Assembly (NCBI RefSeq): GCF_004354085.1
Contig: NZ_SMSE01000004.1
Coordinates: 1-64,000 of the forward strand
Reading direction: 5' to 3'
Source of the DNA: Seongchinamella unica
Lineage (GTDB): Bacteria; Pseudomonadota; Gammaproteobacteria; Pseudomonadales; Halieaceae
DNA length: 64,000 nt
In this document: positions 43,860 through 53,154 of the stretch, in pieces
Layout of the letters: the number at the start of each line of letters is the position of its first letter
Position numbering within the stretch: the first letter of the stretch is position 1
Program-made: the position numbers and the translations under genes
The notes under the pieces: generated by a model
Databases searched by the model: none
Seen by the model: the letters and a program-made list of their open reading frames with translations, nothing else
What the model was told of the DNA's origin: nothing

Positions 43860-44942
43860 TCAGTCCGGGCGTCGCAGCTCCGCGCGCACCCATGTCAGCA
43901 CCTCGATGTAGTTATCACTCAGGTGTGACTGCAGGTGATCCAGCGCCCGACACAGGTATTCGATACTGCTGTCATTGATATTGATATGACCCACTTTGCG
44001 GCCGGGACGCACGTCCTTGTTGTACCAGTGCAGCTGGGTGTCGGCATAACTGAGCCAGGCCTCGTCGTATTCGATGCCAATCAGGTTAATCATGACCGAG
44101 GTATTGCGCACAATCGGTTTGGGCAGGGGTAGACCGGTGATAGCCCGCAGGTGCATTTCAAACTGGCTGATGCTGGCCCCGGCCTGGGTCCAGTGTCCGC
44201 TATTGTGAACCCGGGGTGCCAACTCGTTAACGATCAGCCTGTCGCCTATGCGGAAACACTCCATGGCCATGACGCCAACGTAGTCGAGCTCCTCAAGAAT
44301 AGCGCCGAGCATGCCCTCGGCCTGCGCCTGCAGGTGACCGAGGCGGGGCAACGGCGAAATCGACGCCATCAGGATGCCATCGACATGCAGGTTAAGGGTC
44401 AGCGGATAGAACACCAGTTCACCGCTCTCGGTGCGCGCTCCCACCAGTGACACCTCTTCGTCGAATGGGCACTTTTCTTCCGCAATGGCGCTATTTTTCC
44501 AGTCGTCCGGAAGTGTGTCATTGTCGCCCTGCTTCAGCCATAACTGACCGCGACCGTCGTAGCCACCGGAACGGCGCTTGAGCAGCACCGTCTCACCCAA
44601 CTGCTCGTAGCATTGGGCTGCGTCAGTATCGGCCTCTACATTGAGCCACTTCGCGGTGGCGACACCAAGGGAATCAATCAGTTCTTTCTGGGTCTTGCGA
44701 TCGGCCGTGCGCCCGAAAACAGACTTGTTCCTGAAATTGGCATGGGCCTGCAGGGCTTTAGCGGAAGGCGTCTGCGGCCACAGCTCGCGCTCGGCAGTAA
44801 TAACCGCATCAGCGCCCGGGCTGGGCGCGGCGAGGTCGGGGTCATCGACATTTACGGGGTGAACGTTGATGCCCAGCGGCGTGCCGGCATACTTCATCAT
44901 GCGACCCAATTGTCCGGCGCCAATCACCCAAACCTCTTTCAT
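43860..44942 (-). CDS. purK: 5-(Carboxyamino)imidazole ribonucleotide synthase
   Basis: PurK uses ATP and bicarbonate to make N5-CAIR from AIR. The start MKEVWVIGAGQLGRMMKYAG is typical (ATG 44942; a GTG at 44951 is possible). The ATP-grasp core and the closing region with MINLIGIEYDEAWLSYADTQLHWYNKDVRPGRKVGHINI are present. It follows purE with 15 bp between them. Confidence 0.93.
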   Translation of the reverse strand: MKEVWVIGAGQLGRMMKYAGTPLGINVHPVNVDDPDLAAPSPGADAVITAERELWPQTPSAKALQAHANFRNKSVFGRTADRKTQKELIDSLGVATAKWLNVEADTDAAQCYEQLGETVLLKRRSGGYDGRGQLWLKQGDNDTLPDDWKNSAIAEEKCPFDEEVSLVGARTESGELVFYPLTLNLHVDGILMASISPLPRLGHLQAQAEGMLGAILEELDYVGVMAMECFRIGDRLIVNELAPRVHNSGHWTQAGASISQFEMHLRAITGLPLPKPIVRNTSVMINLIGIEYDEAWLSYADTQLHWYNKDVRPGRKVGHININDSSIEYLCRALDHLQSHLSDNYIEVLTWVRAELRRPD

Positions 44943-44957
44943 CCTTGCCACCGCTCC

Positions 44958-45461
44958 CTATTGATCGCGAGGATCGGGATTATCAAGCACATCCTGCGTT
45001 TGCCTGGCGCGGAAGGCGAGGAGCTTGTCGGCCACCTGCACATCGTGCAGGGCCAGGATCTGACAGGCCATCAGGCCGGCGTTGAAGGCGCCGGCGCCGC
45101 CAATTGCCAGCGTGCCCACGGCCACACCTCGCGGCATTTGCACAATGGACAGCAGGCTGTCCTGACCACTCAGGGCCTTGCTCTGCACGGGAACGCCCAA
45201 CACCGGCAGCGGGGTCTTGGCGGCGATCATGCCCGGTAAATGGGCGGCTCCGCCGGCGCCGGCGATAATGACCTGGAAGCCGTTTTCGCCGGCACTGGCG
45301 GCAAAACTCATCAGTTTGTCCGGGGTGCGGTGGGCCGACACCACTTCCACGTGGTAGTCGACACCGAGTCGATCCATGATCTCGGCGGCCTCACTCATGG
45401 TTGGCCAATCGCTTTTTGAGCCCATGACCAAGGCAACTTTCGGCTGGCTTGTGGCTGTCAT
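44958..45461 (-). CDS. purE: N5-CAIR mutase (class I PurE)
   Basis: PurE rearranges N5-CAIR to CAIR in purine synthesis. The motif [16 protein letters not shown] and the catalytic region [13 protein letters not shown] are complete, as is [43 protein letters not shown]. The length (167 residues) is normal for bacterial PurE. It is the first gene of purEK. Confidence 0.95.
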   Translation of the reverse strand: MTATSQPKVALVMGSKSDWPTMSEAAEIMDRLGVDYHVEVVSAHRTPDKLMSFAASAGENGFQVIIAGAGGAAHLPGMIAAKTPLPVLGVPVQSKALSGQDSLLSIVQMPRGVAVGTLAIGGAGAFNAGLMACQILALHDVQVADKLLAFRARQTQDVLDNPDPRDQ

Positions 45462-45680
45462 TCCTTATCCTCTCTGTTGCGCCTTGCGAGCACACAATTA
45501 ACGGGCTGAAAGCGGGAAAAGACCACGCCTGACGATGATGTCATCGCCCTGGACAATGCACAATTGACGAGGGATGCGGGTCGGTGGCTGCTGCCGTACG
45601 GGGCTTTCAGCGCCAGCGGCGGATTATAAACGCAGTTAAGGGGGGAAACAAAGGACCGAAATCCGGCTGATTGGCCGGCG

Positions 45681-47027
45681 TTAAAGGGTGTTCTTGTAAA
45701 TGACGCCACCCTTCATGATGAGGTCGAATTTGTCTTCGTATTCGGTCATGACTGACATATCCTCCAGCGGATTGCCCTCGATCAGCAGCAGGTCCGCATG
45801 CGCCCCTGCCTCGATAACACCGAGTTTACCGGGATAGGGATTACGCCTCCCGGAGAGCGCGAGTAGCCTGCCCGCCTTTGAGGTGGCCTGACGCAGGATT
45901 TCGACATTGTCGAACCACCTGGTCCGCAGGGTGAATTCCTCGTTGGCGCGTTTGATCATTTCCGGCGAGGTGATGATATCCGTGCCAAAAACGATATTCT
46001 CGAACCCTATTTTCTTTGCCAGCGTGAACATCTGGTCGATCCCGGCGAAGGCCTGGTCATGTCTGGCTTTCTGCTCCTCGTTGTAACCCAGAGGATGGAA
46101 CGTGTAGACAATAACCTGCGGAGAGAGCCACACATCTTTCTCCTTCATCAGGCGCATGGCTTTCTCGCTCATCAAATTGCCGTGCTCGATCGATTTGACG
46201 CCATTCTCGACAGCGCGAATGATTCCCTCGGAGTTATACACGTGGGCGGTGACGTAGGTATTCCAGTCCTCGGCCGCCTCGACGGCTGCCCTGATTTCAT
46301 CCGCAGTGTACTGTGTCGTGTCCAGCGGGTCGGAATAGGAGCCAGTGCCACCACCTACCGCGATCTTGACCTGTGAAGCTCGACGGCGCAGCACTTCGCG
46401 CACGACTTTGAGTACCTCAGCACGACCATCGGCGACTGCAACGTGAAAGTACTTCATCGGCACGCTTGGCTCAAACCCCAATGTGGCGGACTGCTGTGCA
46501 TCGGTGCGGTGGTCGGAGTGACCGGACGTCTGGGAAATCATGGGGCCGGAGGGATATATCCTGGGGCCGAGCAGAATACCCTGGTCAACCGCCTTCTTTA
46601 ACGAAAACGAATTTCCGCATAGCTCGCGCACAGTTGTGAAGCCCTGCATCAGGTATTGTTCGGCGATTGTCGAGGCCACGTATGCCCAGTACTCGCGATC
46701 GGAGGTGAACGCCACCCCGTAGGGTAACTGGAGCATGAGGTGCGCGTGCATGTCGCTGAGCCCCGGCGACATCACCCGCCCCTGTGCATCGATGACTGTC
46801 GCGCCTTCCGGCACTTCAAGATTCTCTTCAACAGCGACGATCAGTCCATCCCGTATCAGTACATCCTTGCCTTCGATCAGTTGGTCCGAAACGCCGTCAA
46901 AAATTCGTGCATTGGTAATTAGCGTAGCAGGCTCGAGACTGCTGCTGGCCATCGCGCAGATCGATATCAGGAAAGCCAGCAGCGCCAGGCGCGCGTAGGG
47001 GGAAATTCCGGTCGAAATTATATTCAT
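45681..47027 (-). CDS. Exported metal-dependent amidohydrolase
   Basis: The ATG at 47027 begins a signal peptide (ISPYARLALLAFLISICAMA), so the enzyme is periplasmic or secreted; a longer in-frame start lacks this logic. Imidazolonepropionase-like motifs: DMHAHLML (HxH), AHVYN, SIEHGNL (His) and FGTDIIT (Asp), with the beta-sandwich end AGAHADLLLIEGNPLED. These enzymes hydrolyse amide bonds of small molecules such as N-acyl amino acids or dipeptides. It is last in the minus-strand operon that includes CoA-ester genes. A truncated relative is at 206-649. Confidence 0.85.
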   Translation of the reverse strand: MNIISTGISPYARLALLAFLISICAMASSSLEPATLITNARIFDGVSDQLIEGKDVLIRDGLIVAVEENLEVPEGATVIDAQGRVMSPGLSDMHAHLMLQLPYGVAFTSDREYWAYVASTIAEQYLMQGFTTVRELCGNSFSLKKAVDQGILLGPRIYPSGPMISQTSGHSDHRTDAQQSATLGFEPSVPMKYFHVAVADGRAEVLKVVREVLRRRASQVKIAVGGGTGSYSDPLDTTQYTADEIRAAVEAAEDWNTYVTAHVYNSEGIIRAVENGVKSIEHGNLMSEKAMRLMKEKDVWLSPQVIVYTFHPLGYNEEQKARHDQAFAGIDQMFTLAKKIGFENIVFGTDIITSPEMIKRANEEFTLRTRWFDNVEILRQATSKAGRLLALSGRRNPYPGKLGVIEAGAHADLLLIEGNPLEDMSVMTEYEDKFDLIMKGGVIYKNTL

Positions 47028-47071
47028 GCTGAGGCTTCTCCCTTCTGTCTGTGACCGCGAGGCCGGGGGAT

Positions 47072-47380
47072 TTACACGGGGCGCAATACCTGGTGGCGGA
47101 TGTGCTCCACGCAGGGTTTTGCGGCTTCGCGGAAAGTGGTCATGTGGGGCACACCCAGATGCTTCTGCAGTGCCTCCATATCGCTCCACGCCTCAACCAC
47201 TGTGACCGTATTGGGACGCAGGTCGCCCTGGGTGGGCAAGCCCGAGGAAACATCGACCATGGCGTCATAAGCCAGGCACCCGCTTTCCGCTTTTACTTTG
47301 GGAATATTCTCACCGAGGAGGACCAGGAACTCGTCCACGCACTCCGGGCGCAGATCGACCGTCGTAATAACCTGAATAAT
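47072..47380 (-). CDS. Quinol-monooxygenase-like (ABM) protein with a possible ATT start
   Basis: The ABM-type ferredoxin-like domain is complete: IIQVITTVDLRPECVDEFLVLLGEN, GCLAYDAMVD and VTVVEAWSDMEALQKHLGVPHMTTF. Its conserved N-terminal strand begins before the first GTG (47338). The only initiation signal upstream is an AGGAGG at 47389-47394 placed 8 nt before an ATT codon (47378-47380); an in-frame TAG lies at 47396-47398. I therefore use ATT, a rare start known from infC and pcnB. A mutated start or sequencing error is the other explanation. Confidence 0.6.
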   Translation of the reverse strand: MIQVITTVDLRPECVDEFLVLLGENIPKVKAESGCLAYDAMVDVSSGLPTQGDLRPNTVTVVEAWSDMEALQKHLGVPHMTTFREAAKPCVEHIRHQVLRPV

Positions 47381-47458
47381 TTTCCTATCCTCCTGCTAAT
47401 TATTGATCAAAAATGCGGCCACCAGTACGGATGCACGCGCCGGTGGGGAGTCGCACGC

Positions 47459-48235
47459 CTAGTACTGTTTGTAGTCCGGTTTGCGCTTCTCGGCGAAGGC
47501 CGCCATCCCTTCTTTCTGGTCCGGTGTGGCAAACAGGCCATGGAACAGCCGGCGCTCGAGTTTCAAGCCGGGAATCAGCGGCGTTTCTGTCTGCTGGTTA
47601 ACAGATTCCTTGCCTGCCATCACCGCCAGTCGCGGGTTGTTACTGATCGCCGTCGCAATCCTGATCGCTTCGTCCAGTTGCGCACCCTCTTCCACCACAC
47701 TGGTGATCATGCCGATTCGCTCGGCTTCCTCTGCAGCTATGGTTGCTCCGGTGAGGATGTAATACATCGCCTTGGCCTTGCCCACGGCGCGCGCCAGGCG
47801 AGCGGGACCACCGGCGCCCGGGATCACGCCCAGGGTCACTTCCGGCAGCCCGAAAGTGGCGGTAGTGTCCGCGATAACCATGTCGCACATCAGGCAAATC
47901 TCGGTGCCGCCACCAAACGCAAACCCTCTCACCGCCGCTATGACCGGTTTACGTAATGCGGCAATCTGGTCCATGTAGGCACCAAGGTCTGTCAGGTAGG
48001 CGCTTTCGAATTCCTGCGATGCTATCCACTTGAGGTCGGCTCCGGCACAGAATGCCTTGTCCCCTCCAGCGAGGACGATGCAACCGATGCTGTGATCGGC
48101 ATCGAACGCCATCAAGGCATCGGTGACTTCATGGGCCACCTGTTCGTTGAGTGCGTTCAGTGCGTCAGGACGGTTAATGGTGACGATACCGACGCCCCCA
48201 CTGCGCTCTACTGTCATGTACTCGTAATCAGTCAC
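47459..48235 (-). CDS. Enoyl-CoA hydratase/isomerase family protein
   Basis: A crotonase-fold protein of 258 residues with VAGGDKAFCAGADLKWIA (oxyanion loop), the first Glu in FGGGTEICLMCD and the second Glu in FGLPEVTLGVIPGAGG, both catalytic in hydratases. It should hydrate a 2-enoyl-CoA. It sits between the MaoC-like dehydratase gene and the ABM gene in the same operon. Confidence 0.9.
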   Translation of the reverse strand: MTDYEYMTVERSGGVGIVTINRPDALNALNEQVAHEVTDALMAFDADHSIGCIVLAGGDKAFCAGADLKWIASQEFESAYLTDLGAYMDQIAALRKPVIAAVRGFAFGGGTEICLMCDMVIADTTATFGLPEVTLGVIPGAGGPARLARAVGKAKAMYYILTGATIAAEEAERIGMITSVVEEGAQLDEAIRIATAISNNPRLAVMAGKESVNQQTETPLIPGLKLERRLFHGLFATPDQKEGMAAFAEKRKPDYKQY

Positions 48236-48261
48236 TACAGTCCCTCCTCTAGGTAGCTAAC

Positions 48262-48717
48262 TCAGGGATTCTTCTTTTTCACGTAGAGGACGTGCTCGGC
48301 ATAACAGACCACTTCGTCGTTCTGGTTGAGTGTTTCCTTTGCCTCTATAATCAGCCCGTAACTGGGGTCCTTGGGGGAATCCTCCTTGGACTTGACAGTC
48401 ACCCTGACCCTGATCGTGTCACCGGCAAACACCAGATTGGGGTAACGAATCTTGTTATACCCGTAGGACATTCCGTTGGGGTTCAGTCCCTCAGACTGGA
48501 GGCACAGGCCGGTACTGATTGAAAAGGTCATGTTTCCATGTGCGAAGGGCTTCTTGAAAGGCTGTGTGGCGCACCATGCCGCATCAGTGTGATGGGGCAT
48601 AAAGTCACCAGAGTGCATCGCGTGAAACACGATATCGGTTTCGGTAATGGTTCTGCCGCCGGTCTCGTAGGAATCGCCGATCTCGAAATCTTCAAAAAAC
48701 TTGTGTTCATCTTCCAT
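48262..48717 (-). CDS. MaoC-like dehydratase
   Basis: A hot-dog-fold MaoC domain with VFHAMHSGDFMPHHTDAAWCATQPFKKPFAHGNMTFSI and FAGDTIRVRVTVKSKEDSP. The Asp-His hydratase dyad is present in altered spacing (GDFMPHHTD). The ATG at 48717 is chosen over a GTG at 48729. It is probably co-transcribed with the upstream CoA-transferase gene across an 84-bp gap filled by an 8-bp tandem repeat. Confidence 0.85.
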   Translation of the reverse strand: MEDEHKFFEDFEIGDSYETGGRTITETDIVFHAMHSGDFMPHHTDAAWCATQPFKKPFAHGNMTFSISTGLCLQSEGLNPNGMSYGYNKIRYPNLVFAGDTIRVRVTVKSKEDSPKDPSYGLIIEAKETLNQNDEVVCYAEHVLYVKKKNP

Positions 48718-48752
48718 AGCATTTCTCACTGCTTATACATTTAAACCGGGTG

Positions 48753-48800
48753 GTTACAGGGTTACAGGGTTACAGGGTTACAGGGTTACAGGGTTACAGG
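48753..48800. repeat. Six perfect copies of an 8-bp tandem repeat
   Basis: GTTACAGG (CCTGTAAC on the coding strand) is repeated six times without a mismatch between the CoA-transferase stop codon (48802) and the maoC-like start (48717). It begins one base past the stop codon. Such short-unit arrays change copy number by slippage. Here this would change the spacer between two co-transcribed genes and not a reading frame. Confidence 0.95.
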
Positions 48801-48801
48801 T

Positions 48802-50016
48802 TCAGCCTGACAGGCCCACCGCGCCGGTCTCTGCCATCGCCTTGATCTCTTCTTCGCTGTAACCCAGCGCTGCCAGTTCAGGCAGGGTGTGTTCCCCGAC
48901 AGCCGGCGGCTTCCGGGGCTTGATCTTTTCCGTACCTTCGCTCTGGATTTGCATTGGACTGTCGACCGTGCGGATACCGTCTGCCCCCTCAACTTCCGGG
49001 AAGCAGCCATTGGCGATCATGTGTTCGTCGCGCGTGCATTCCTCGGTGGTCTGCACCACACTGAAGTTCACGCCAAAACTTTTCAGCTGTGCTTTCACCG
49101 TGGCAAGGTCATTTGCAGCAACATATTTCTGTATCTCGCCAAACAGCTCACGCTGATGCTTGAGGCGTAGTTGCGGGGTCGAGAAGCGCTCGTCATTCTT
49201 GAGCTGATCTCCGCCGAATGCTGCAAGCAGGTTGCCGGCATTGTTGGGATTGATTTCCACAACCATGATGTAACGGCCGTCGGCGGTCTTGTAGCGGCCG
49301 CCGGCAATCGGGTTCGGCCACTCTTCAAGGTGGAACTTCGGCATGGCCGGTACGCCGACCAGCGCCGCCTGCATCATGCAGGAGTTGGCCCAGAGACCAT
49401 TGTTCATCAACGACGTAGAAACCTCGGACCCCTTGCCCGTACGCTCCCGGTGAAACAACGCTCCCATGACAGCGCCAGCCAGGGTCGAGGCGGTTCCCAG
49501 GTCACCCAGGCCTACCGGCTGGGCCGCCGGAGCCCCATCCTTGGGACGCAGTTCTTCCGCCACTCCGGTCCTGGCATACCACGCGGTTGCATCGAAGCCA
49601 GGGTCGTCTTTATCGGGGCCATTTAGGCCAAAGCCGTTGATTGATGCAAAAACAATCCTCGGGTTGATTGCCTTGATGTCCTCATAGCTGTGGTTCAACG
49701 CCTGCTGGACAGGACGCGGTGAGTTGGTCAGGAAGACATCTGCGTCAGCGACCAGCTTGTTCAGTACCTGCTGCGCCTCCGGCTTTTTGAGGTTCAACGC
49801 CACGGACTTCTTGGTGCGATTCTGGATGAATGTGGTCCAGGGAATGTCGCTCGGTGGCAGACCGGGGGTCAGGTGACCGTACCGCCAGGGGTCTCCGGTG
49901 AGCGGCTCGACCTTGATCACTTCCGCGCCGAGATCGGCGAGGATGACAGTCGCATTGGGCCCTGCCGCCATGGAGGCGACTTCAATAACTTTTATACCGT
50001 CCAGAATTCCAGCCAT
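48802..50016 (-). CDS. Class III CoA-transferase (CaiB/BaiF family)
   Basis: A family III CoA-transferase with VIEVASMAAGPNATVILADLGAEVIKVEPLTGDPWR at the N-terminus, the active-site Asp in DDPGFDATAWYARTGVAE and GVNFSVVQTTEE. Members move CoA from an acyl-CoA (formyl-, succinyl- or acetyl-CoA) to an organic acid. It is followed in the operon by MaoC and enoyl-CoA hydratase genes, so it probably activates the acid brought in by the GntP permease. Confidence 0.88.
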   Translation of the reverse strand: MAGILDGIKVIEVASMAAGPNATVILADLGAEVIKVEPLTGDPWRYGHLTPGLPPSDIPWTTFIQNRTKKSVALNLKKPEAQQVLNKLVADADVFLTNSPRPVQQALNHSYEDIKAINPRIVFASINGFGLNGPDKDDPGFDATAWYARTGVAEELRPKDGAPAAQPVGLGDLGTASTLAGAVMGALFHRERTGKGSEVSTSLMNNGLWANSCMMQAALVGVPAMPKFHLEEWPNPIAGGRYKTADGRYIMVVEINPNNAGNLLAAFGGDQLKNDERFSTPQLRLKHQRELFGEIQKYVAANDLATVKAQLKSFGVNFSVVQTTEECTRDEHMIANGCFPEVEGADGIRTVDSPMQIQSEGTEKIKPRKPPAVGEHTLPELAALGYSEEEIKAMAETGAVGLSG

Positions 50017-50098
50017 CTTCTCTATCTCCCTAGCTGTTGTTTGAATCGATCATCCGCTGCGATTTACGACGCGGCGGATGCAATCTCTAACTATCAAC

Positions 50099-51475
50099 CT
50101 ACAACAATGTCGCCGCCGCCATGGCACACAGGGTGGCCAGCACCGGAATCACTACGGTGACCATCCCGACGTCTTTGTAGGCGTCCCTGTGTGTCAGGCC
50201 GGTAATGGATAACATGGCCACGATCGCGCCACAGTGCGGTAGCGAATCGAAACCGCCGCTGGCCATGGCGGCAATGCGGTGCACCGTTCCCGGTGCAAGA
50301 CCCATCTCCAGGTAAGCCGGTGCCATGGTCTGCATGAAAATCTGCAGCCCCCCGGAAGAGGAACCGGTAACCGCCGACACCACACTGACCGAGGCAAACA
50401 TGGATATCAGCGGCGGCAGACCTGATTCCAGCATCAGCCGGGTGAAGCTCTCGAAACCGGCGGTGTGCGTCACCACGCCGCCAAAGCCAATCACGGCTGC
50501 GGTATTGATTAATGGAAATACGGCGTCGTTTACGCCCTGTCCCATCACTACCAGTGCATGCCTGCGCACCGGACGGAACAAAGCCACGGCCAGCAGAGTC
50601 CCCATCAGCAGGGCAAAGCTGGGCCAGACGATGGGCTGGTCAACCGCGAAGCGGAGTAACTGGAACGGCCACTCAGCAGAGGCCAGGGTTGTTTCGTCAA
50701 TCGCCTGGATGAGCACCCGGGGCAGGACAATCGTCAACAACACCAGCGCAAGCGGCAGAATCGCCCGCTGCCACGGGGGATGGTCCTGATCACCCTCGCC
50801 CACACTCGAAATCTGGTCCTTTGGCCCGGGCACGAAGTGCTCGCCGTTTTCCGCCGCCAGGACCCGCTGGCGTTCGAGATACCACATGCCGCCAGCAAAC
50901 ATGATGACGGCGCCCAGAATTCCGAGCAATCCGCCTGCAAAAAGGTCGGTCTTCAGCGCCACCGCCGAAATCACGTTCTGTACAGACGGGGTCCCCGGCA
51001 GTGCCGATAGCGTGAAGGTGCCACCGCCAAGGGCCAGCGCGGCACAAAACAGCCGTTTGGGTATATCGGCCTCCTGCAACAATCGCAGGCCCAGGGGATA
51101 CATGGCAAAGATGACCACGAAGACCACCACACCACCATAGGTCAGCGCCGCGCATGACAGCGTGGTAATCCACAGTGCCCGGTGCGCCCCCATGCGCGCA
51201 ACCAGTGCCAGTGCGATACTGGCGGCCGCGTGGCTCTCGCCCATGATGCGCCCGAACATGGCGCCGGCAATGAACAGCATGAAAAACTTACCGGCAAAGG
51301 TGAACGCACCCAGCGGACCAAAGGAGTAGTACTCGGTGATACCCTGGGCAATTGGCAGGCCGTTGGTGACAATAACCAGTAGCGAGCAAAGCACGGCGGC
51401 AAATACGATTTCGACACCGCGCAGCGCCAGCCAGATCAGCAGCGCGACGCTGCCCAACAGACCTATGTATTCCAT
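50099..51475 (-). CDS. GntP-family organic acid permease
   Basis: About 12 hydrophobic segments and typical GntP stretches: AGAMFGRIMGESHAAASIALALV, ALALGGGTFTLSALPGTPSVQNVI, and VTGSSSGGLQIFMQTMAPAYLEMGLAPG with DSLPHCGAIVAML. Members take up gluconate, hydroxybutyrate or citrate-like acids by proton symport. It is 82 bp upstream of the CoA-transferase gene and 12 bp downstream of the serine hydrolase gene, so the order is release, uptake, activation. Confidence 0.88.
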   Translation of the reverse strand: MEYIGLLGSVALLIWLALRGVEIVFAAVLCSLLVIVTNGLPIAQGITEYYSFGPLGAFTFAGKFFMLFIAGAMFGRIMGESHAAASIALALVARMGAHRALWITTLSCAALTYGGVVVFVVIFAMYPLGLRLLQEADIPKRLFCAALALGGGTFTLSALPGTPSVQNVISAVALKTDLFAGGLLGILGAVIMFAGGMWYLERQRVLAAENGEHFVPGPKDQISSVGEGDQDHPPWQRAILPLALVLLTIVLPRVLIQAIDETTLASAEWPFQLLRFAVDQPIVWPSFALLMGTLLAVALFRPVRRHALVVMGQGVNDAVFPLINTAAVIGFGGVVTHTAGFESFTRLMLESGLPPLISMFASVSVVSAVTGSSSGGLQIFMQTMAPAYLEMGLAPGTVHRIAAMASGGFDSLPHCGAIVAMLSITGLTHRDAYKDVGMVTVVIPVLATLCAMAAATLL

Positions 51476-51487
51476 TCGCCCGGTCTC

Positions 51488-52768
51488 CTAGCGAGACAGT
51501 TCTTTTGCCAGAGGCCGGAGAAATCTGGCCAGTGGCGAGGATGCGACCGTTGAAAAGTACGCAATAACAATACCTTTTTCTGGCGAGACATAAAGCCCCT
51601 GACCAAACAGGCCGCCTTTGAACATGCCGCCATCGGCGTAAACCGCATCCCACTGGCGTGAATTACCCACAGGGATCTCGCCAAGATAGGAAGAAAAACG
51701 CTTGCCATCACCTTTCATAAACACGTCCTGACCATACTCCGGTGTGGCAATGCGTGCCATCGCCGCATCAGACACAATCTGCCTGTCTGCCACCAGCGAC
51801 CAGTAGGGTGTATATAACAGGCCGTAGCGGGCCAGATCGCGCAGACGCGAGGACACGACGCCATGCGCCATAGCCATGCCATCCGGCGCCAGGTGCATCT
51901 GCAGGGCACCCTCAGCACGGACGTGGGACCATACCCTGTCGTCAAAGGCGTCCGCCCAGGCCCTGCCGGTTACCGCCTCGGCAATGAACACCAGCATCTG
52001 GGTGATCCCTGAACTGTACTCAAATACCTCTCCGGCGGGGCCGGTTCGAGCTGCGCCTCGCAATATGTCGCGGACCGTTTCCACCTCGCCGTTTTTGTAG
52101 GCCTCATCAAACTCAGCGAGATAATAGCGGGTCGCGACGGAATCGGGATCCTGTCGGGTTTTCGCGCTGTCATGGGTATCCGTTCCCGGCACCATATTCA
52201 TCAGTTCGACAATTTTGGTATCGCCCAGGGCGGTGCCGGCAAAGTCCGGCAGGTACTTTTCAACCTTGTCGCTATCGCTCAGCTTGCCTTCGTCGATCAG
52301 TTGCTCGATCAGCAAAGCGGCGGTTGGCTTGGCAACTGACGCCCAAAAATGACTGTCTGCCGGACGCAATCCCGGGTAGGTTTCAAACACCACTTTGCCC
52401 TCGTGGATCACAATCATCGCCTTCGCCGCAGATCGGGGATCACTAATGGCCTCTGCCAGCGTCATTGTTCCCAGATGGGTATCTGCGGTGACTTCAGCAA
52501 GCCTTTTGGCCCAGTCACTCTCATTCCGTTCGAATGTGTTGGCGGGAAGACGGTTGGGAATCACCGCCGTGCGCATCACCCGGGAAATGTTCTGGCTCCA
52601 CCAGGAAGTGACTTCTCCGCCGCCAAGCAAGCCCCAGTAATGCGCCTTGCTTGCATAGTCCCGGTCCTCCTCCAGTGAGAAACCATCGCGGGATTGCTTA
52701 ACATCCAGGGCGACAGAGGTAAGAGGAAGAAACACCAGCAACGAAAGAAAGACTGTTCTTATTAACAT
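51488..52768 (-). CDS. Exported serine hydrolase (beta-lactamase/6-aminohexanoate-dimer hydrolase fold)
   Basis: A signal peptide (IRTVFLSLLVFLPLTSVA) precedes a class C beta-lactamase-like fold. The SxxK nucleophile is ASVAKPTAAL, the second motif is YSSGITQ, and a third region (YADGGMFKGGLFGQGLYVSP) is near the end. This subfamily hydrolyses amides or esters. It is the first gene of a minus-strand operon with GntP, CoA-transferase, MaoC, enoyl-CoA hydratase, ABM and amidohydrolase genes, and a motif for the presumed AraC regulator lies 65 bp upstream. Confidence 0.85.
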   Translation of the reverse strand: MLIRTVFLSLLVFLPLTSVALDVKQSRDGFSLEEDRDYASKAHYWGLLGGGEVTSWWSQNISRVMRTAVIPNRLPANTFERNESDWAKRLAEVTADTHLGTMTLAEAISDPRSAAKAMIVIHEGKVVFETYPGLRPADSHFWASVAKPTAALLIEQLIDEGKLSDSDKVEKYLPDFAGTALGDTKIVELMNMVPGTDTHDSAKTRQDPDSVATRYYLAEFDEAYKNGEVETVRDILRGAARTGPAGEVFEYSSGITQMLVFIAEAVTGRAWADAFDDRVWSHVRAEGALQMHLAPDGMAMAHGVVSSRLRDLARYGLLYTPYWSLVADRQIVSDAAMARIATPEYGQDVFMKGDGKRFSSYLGEIPVGNSRQWDAVYADGGMFKGGLFGQGLYVSPEKGIVIAYFSTVASSPLARFLRPLAKELSR

Positions 52769-52832
52769 TGAGCAAATCCATAGTTATATGCAGATAATTT
52801 GGCCGACAGTATTGCTCCGGCGAGACCTTTGC

Positions 52833-52865
52833 GCTTGTTATGAATGGACACTGCATTTCACGCCC
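52833..52865 (-). promoter_or_regulatory. AraC-type motif site a, oriented to the serine hydrolase operon
   Basis: Read on the minus strand, TGTCCATTCATAACAAGC ends 65 bp upstream of the serine hydrolase ATG. It matches site b in 16 of 18 bases. The wider 33-nt arm is inverted relative to site b. Confidence 0.6.
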
Positions 52866-52978
52866 GGCACCGGCGATGGAAATAAAGACACCAACACCCG
52901 TCGATCAATGACTCGATGATGATACTATGTAATCGGTAACCTGACGTAGAGGCCTTGACGCCCTACCTTGCCCCCCTC

Positions 52979-53011
52979 GGGCGTGAAATGCAGTGTCCAC
53001 TCACAACAAGC
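52979..53011 (+). promoter_or_regulatory. AraC-type motif site b, oriented to the TonB receptor
   Basis: TGTCCACTCACAACAAGC (52994-53011) ends 144 bp before the TonB receptor ATG. An identical 18-mer occurs at 61749-61766 near the AraC-type gene. Confidence 0.65.
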
Positions 53012-53154
53012 ATAACGCGCCCTTACTCTCGATACTCCCACCGGGTGATAACACCTGATGAGGTAATCGGCGCAGAGCGCCTGACCCGTCACGGTAAACA
53101 TAATAGTTGTGCCGCAAGGCGCCAGTAGACAACAACACTAGAGAGATAGTTCTG

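Larger units (their letters stand above)
52769..53154. other. Divergent promoter region with two motif sites
   Basis: 386 bp separate the serine hydrolase and TonB receptor genes. It contains an inverted repeat with 33-nt arms (52833-52865 and 52979-53011, 31 of 33 paired positions identical) and a 113-bp spacer. Each arm carries one copy of an 18-bp motif found at two other promoters. No ORF of note lies inside. The TonB receptor leader (53012-53154) is about 143 nt long. Confidence 0.6.

Noticed and set aside
48753-48800. CRISPR-like array
   Set aside because: Units are 8 bp and directly abutting with no spacers.
52833-53011. Inverted-repeat (MITE-like) mobile element
   Set aside because: No target duplication was seen and the arm motif recurs alone at two other promoters, so operator sites fit better; a mobile origin is not excluded.
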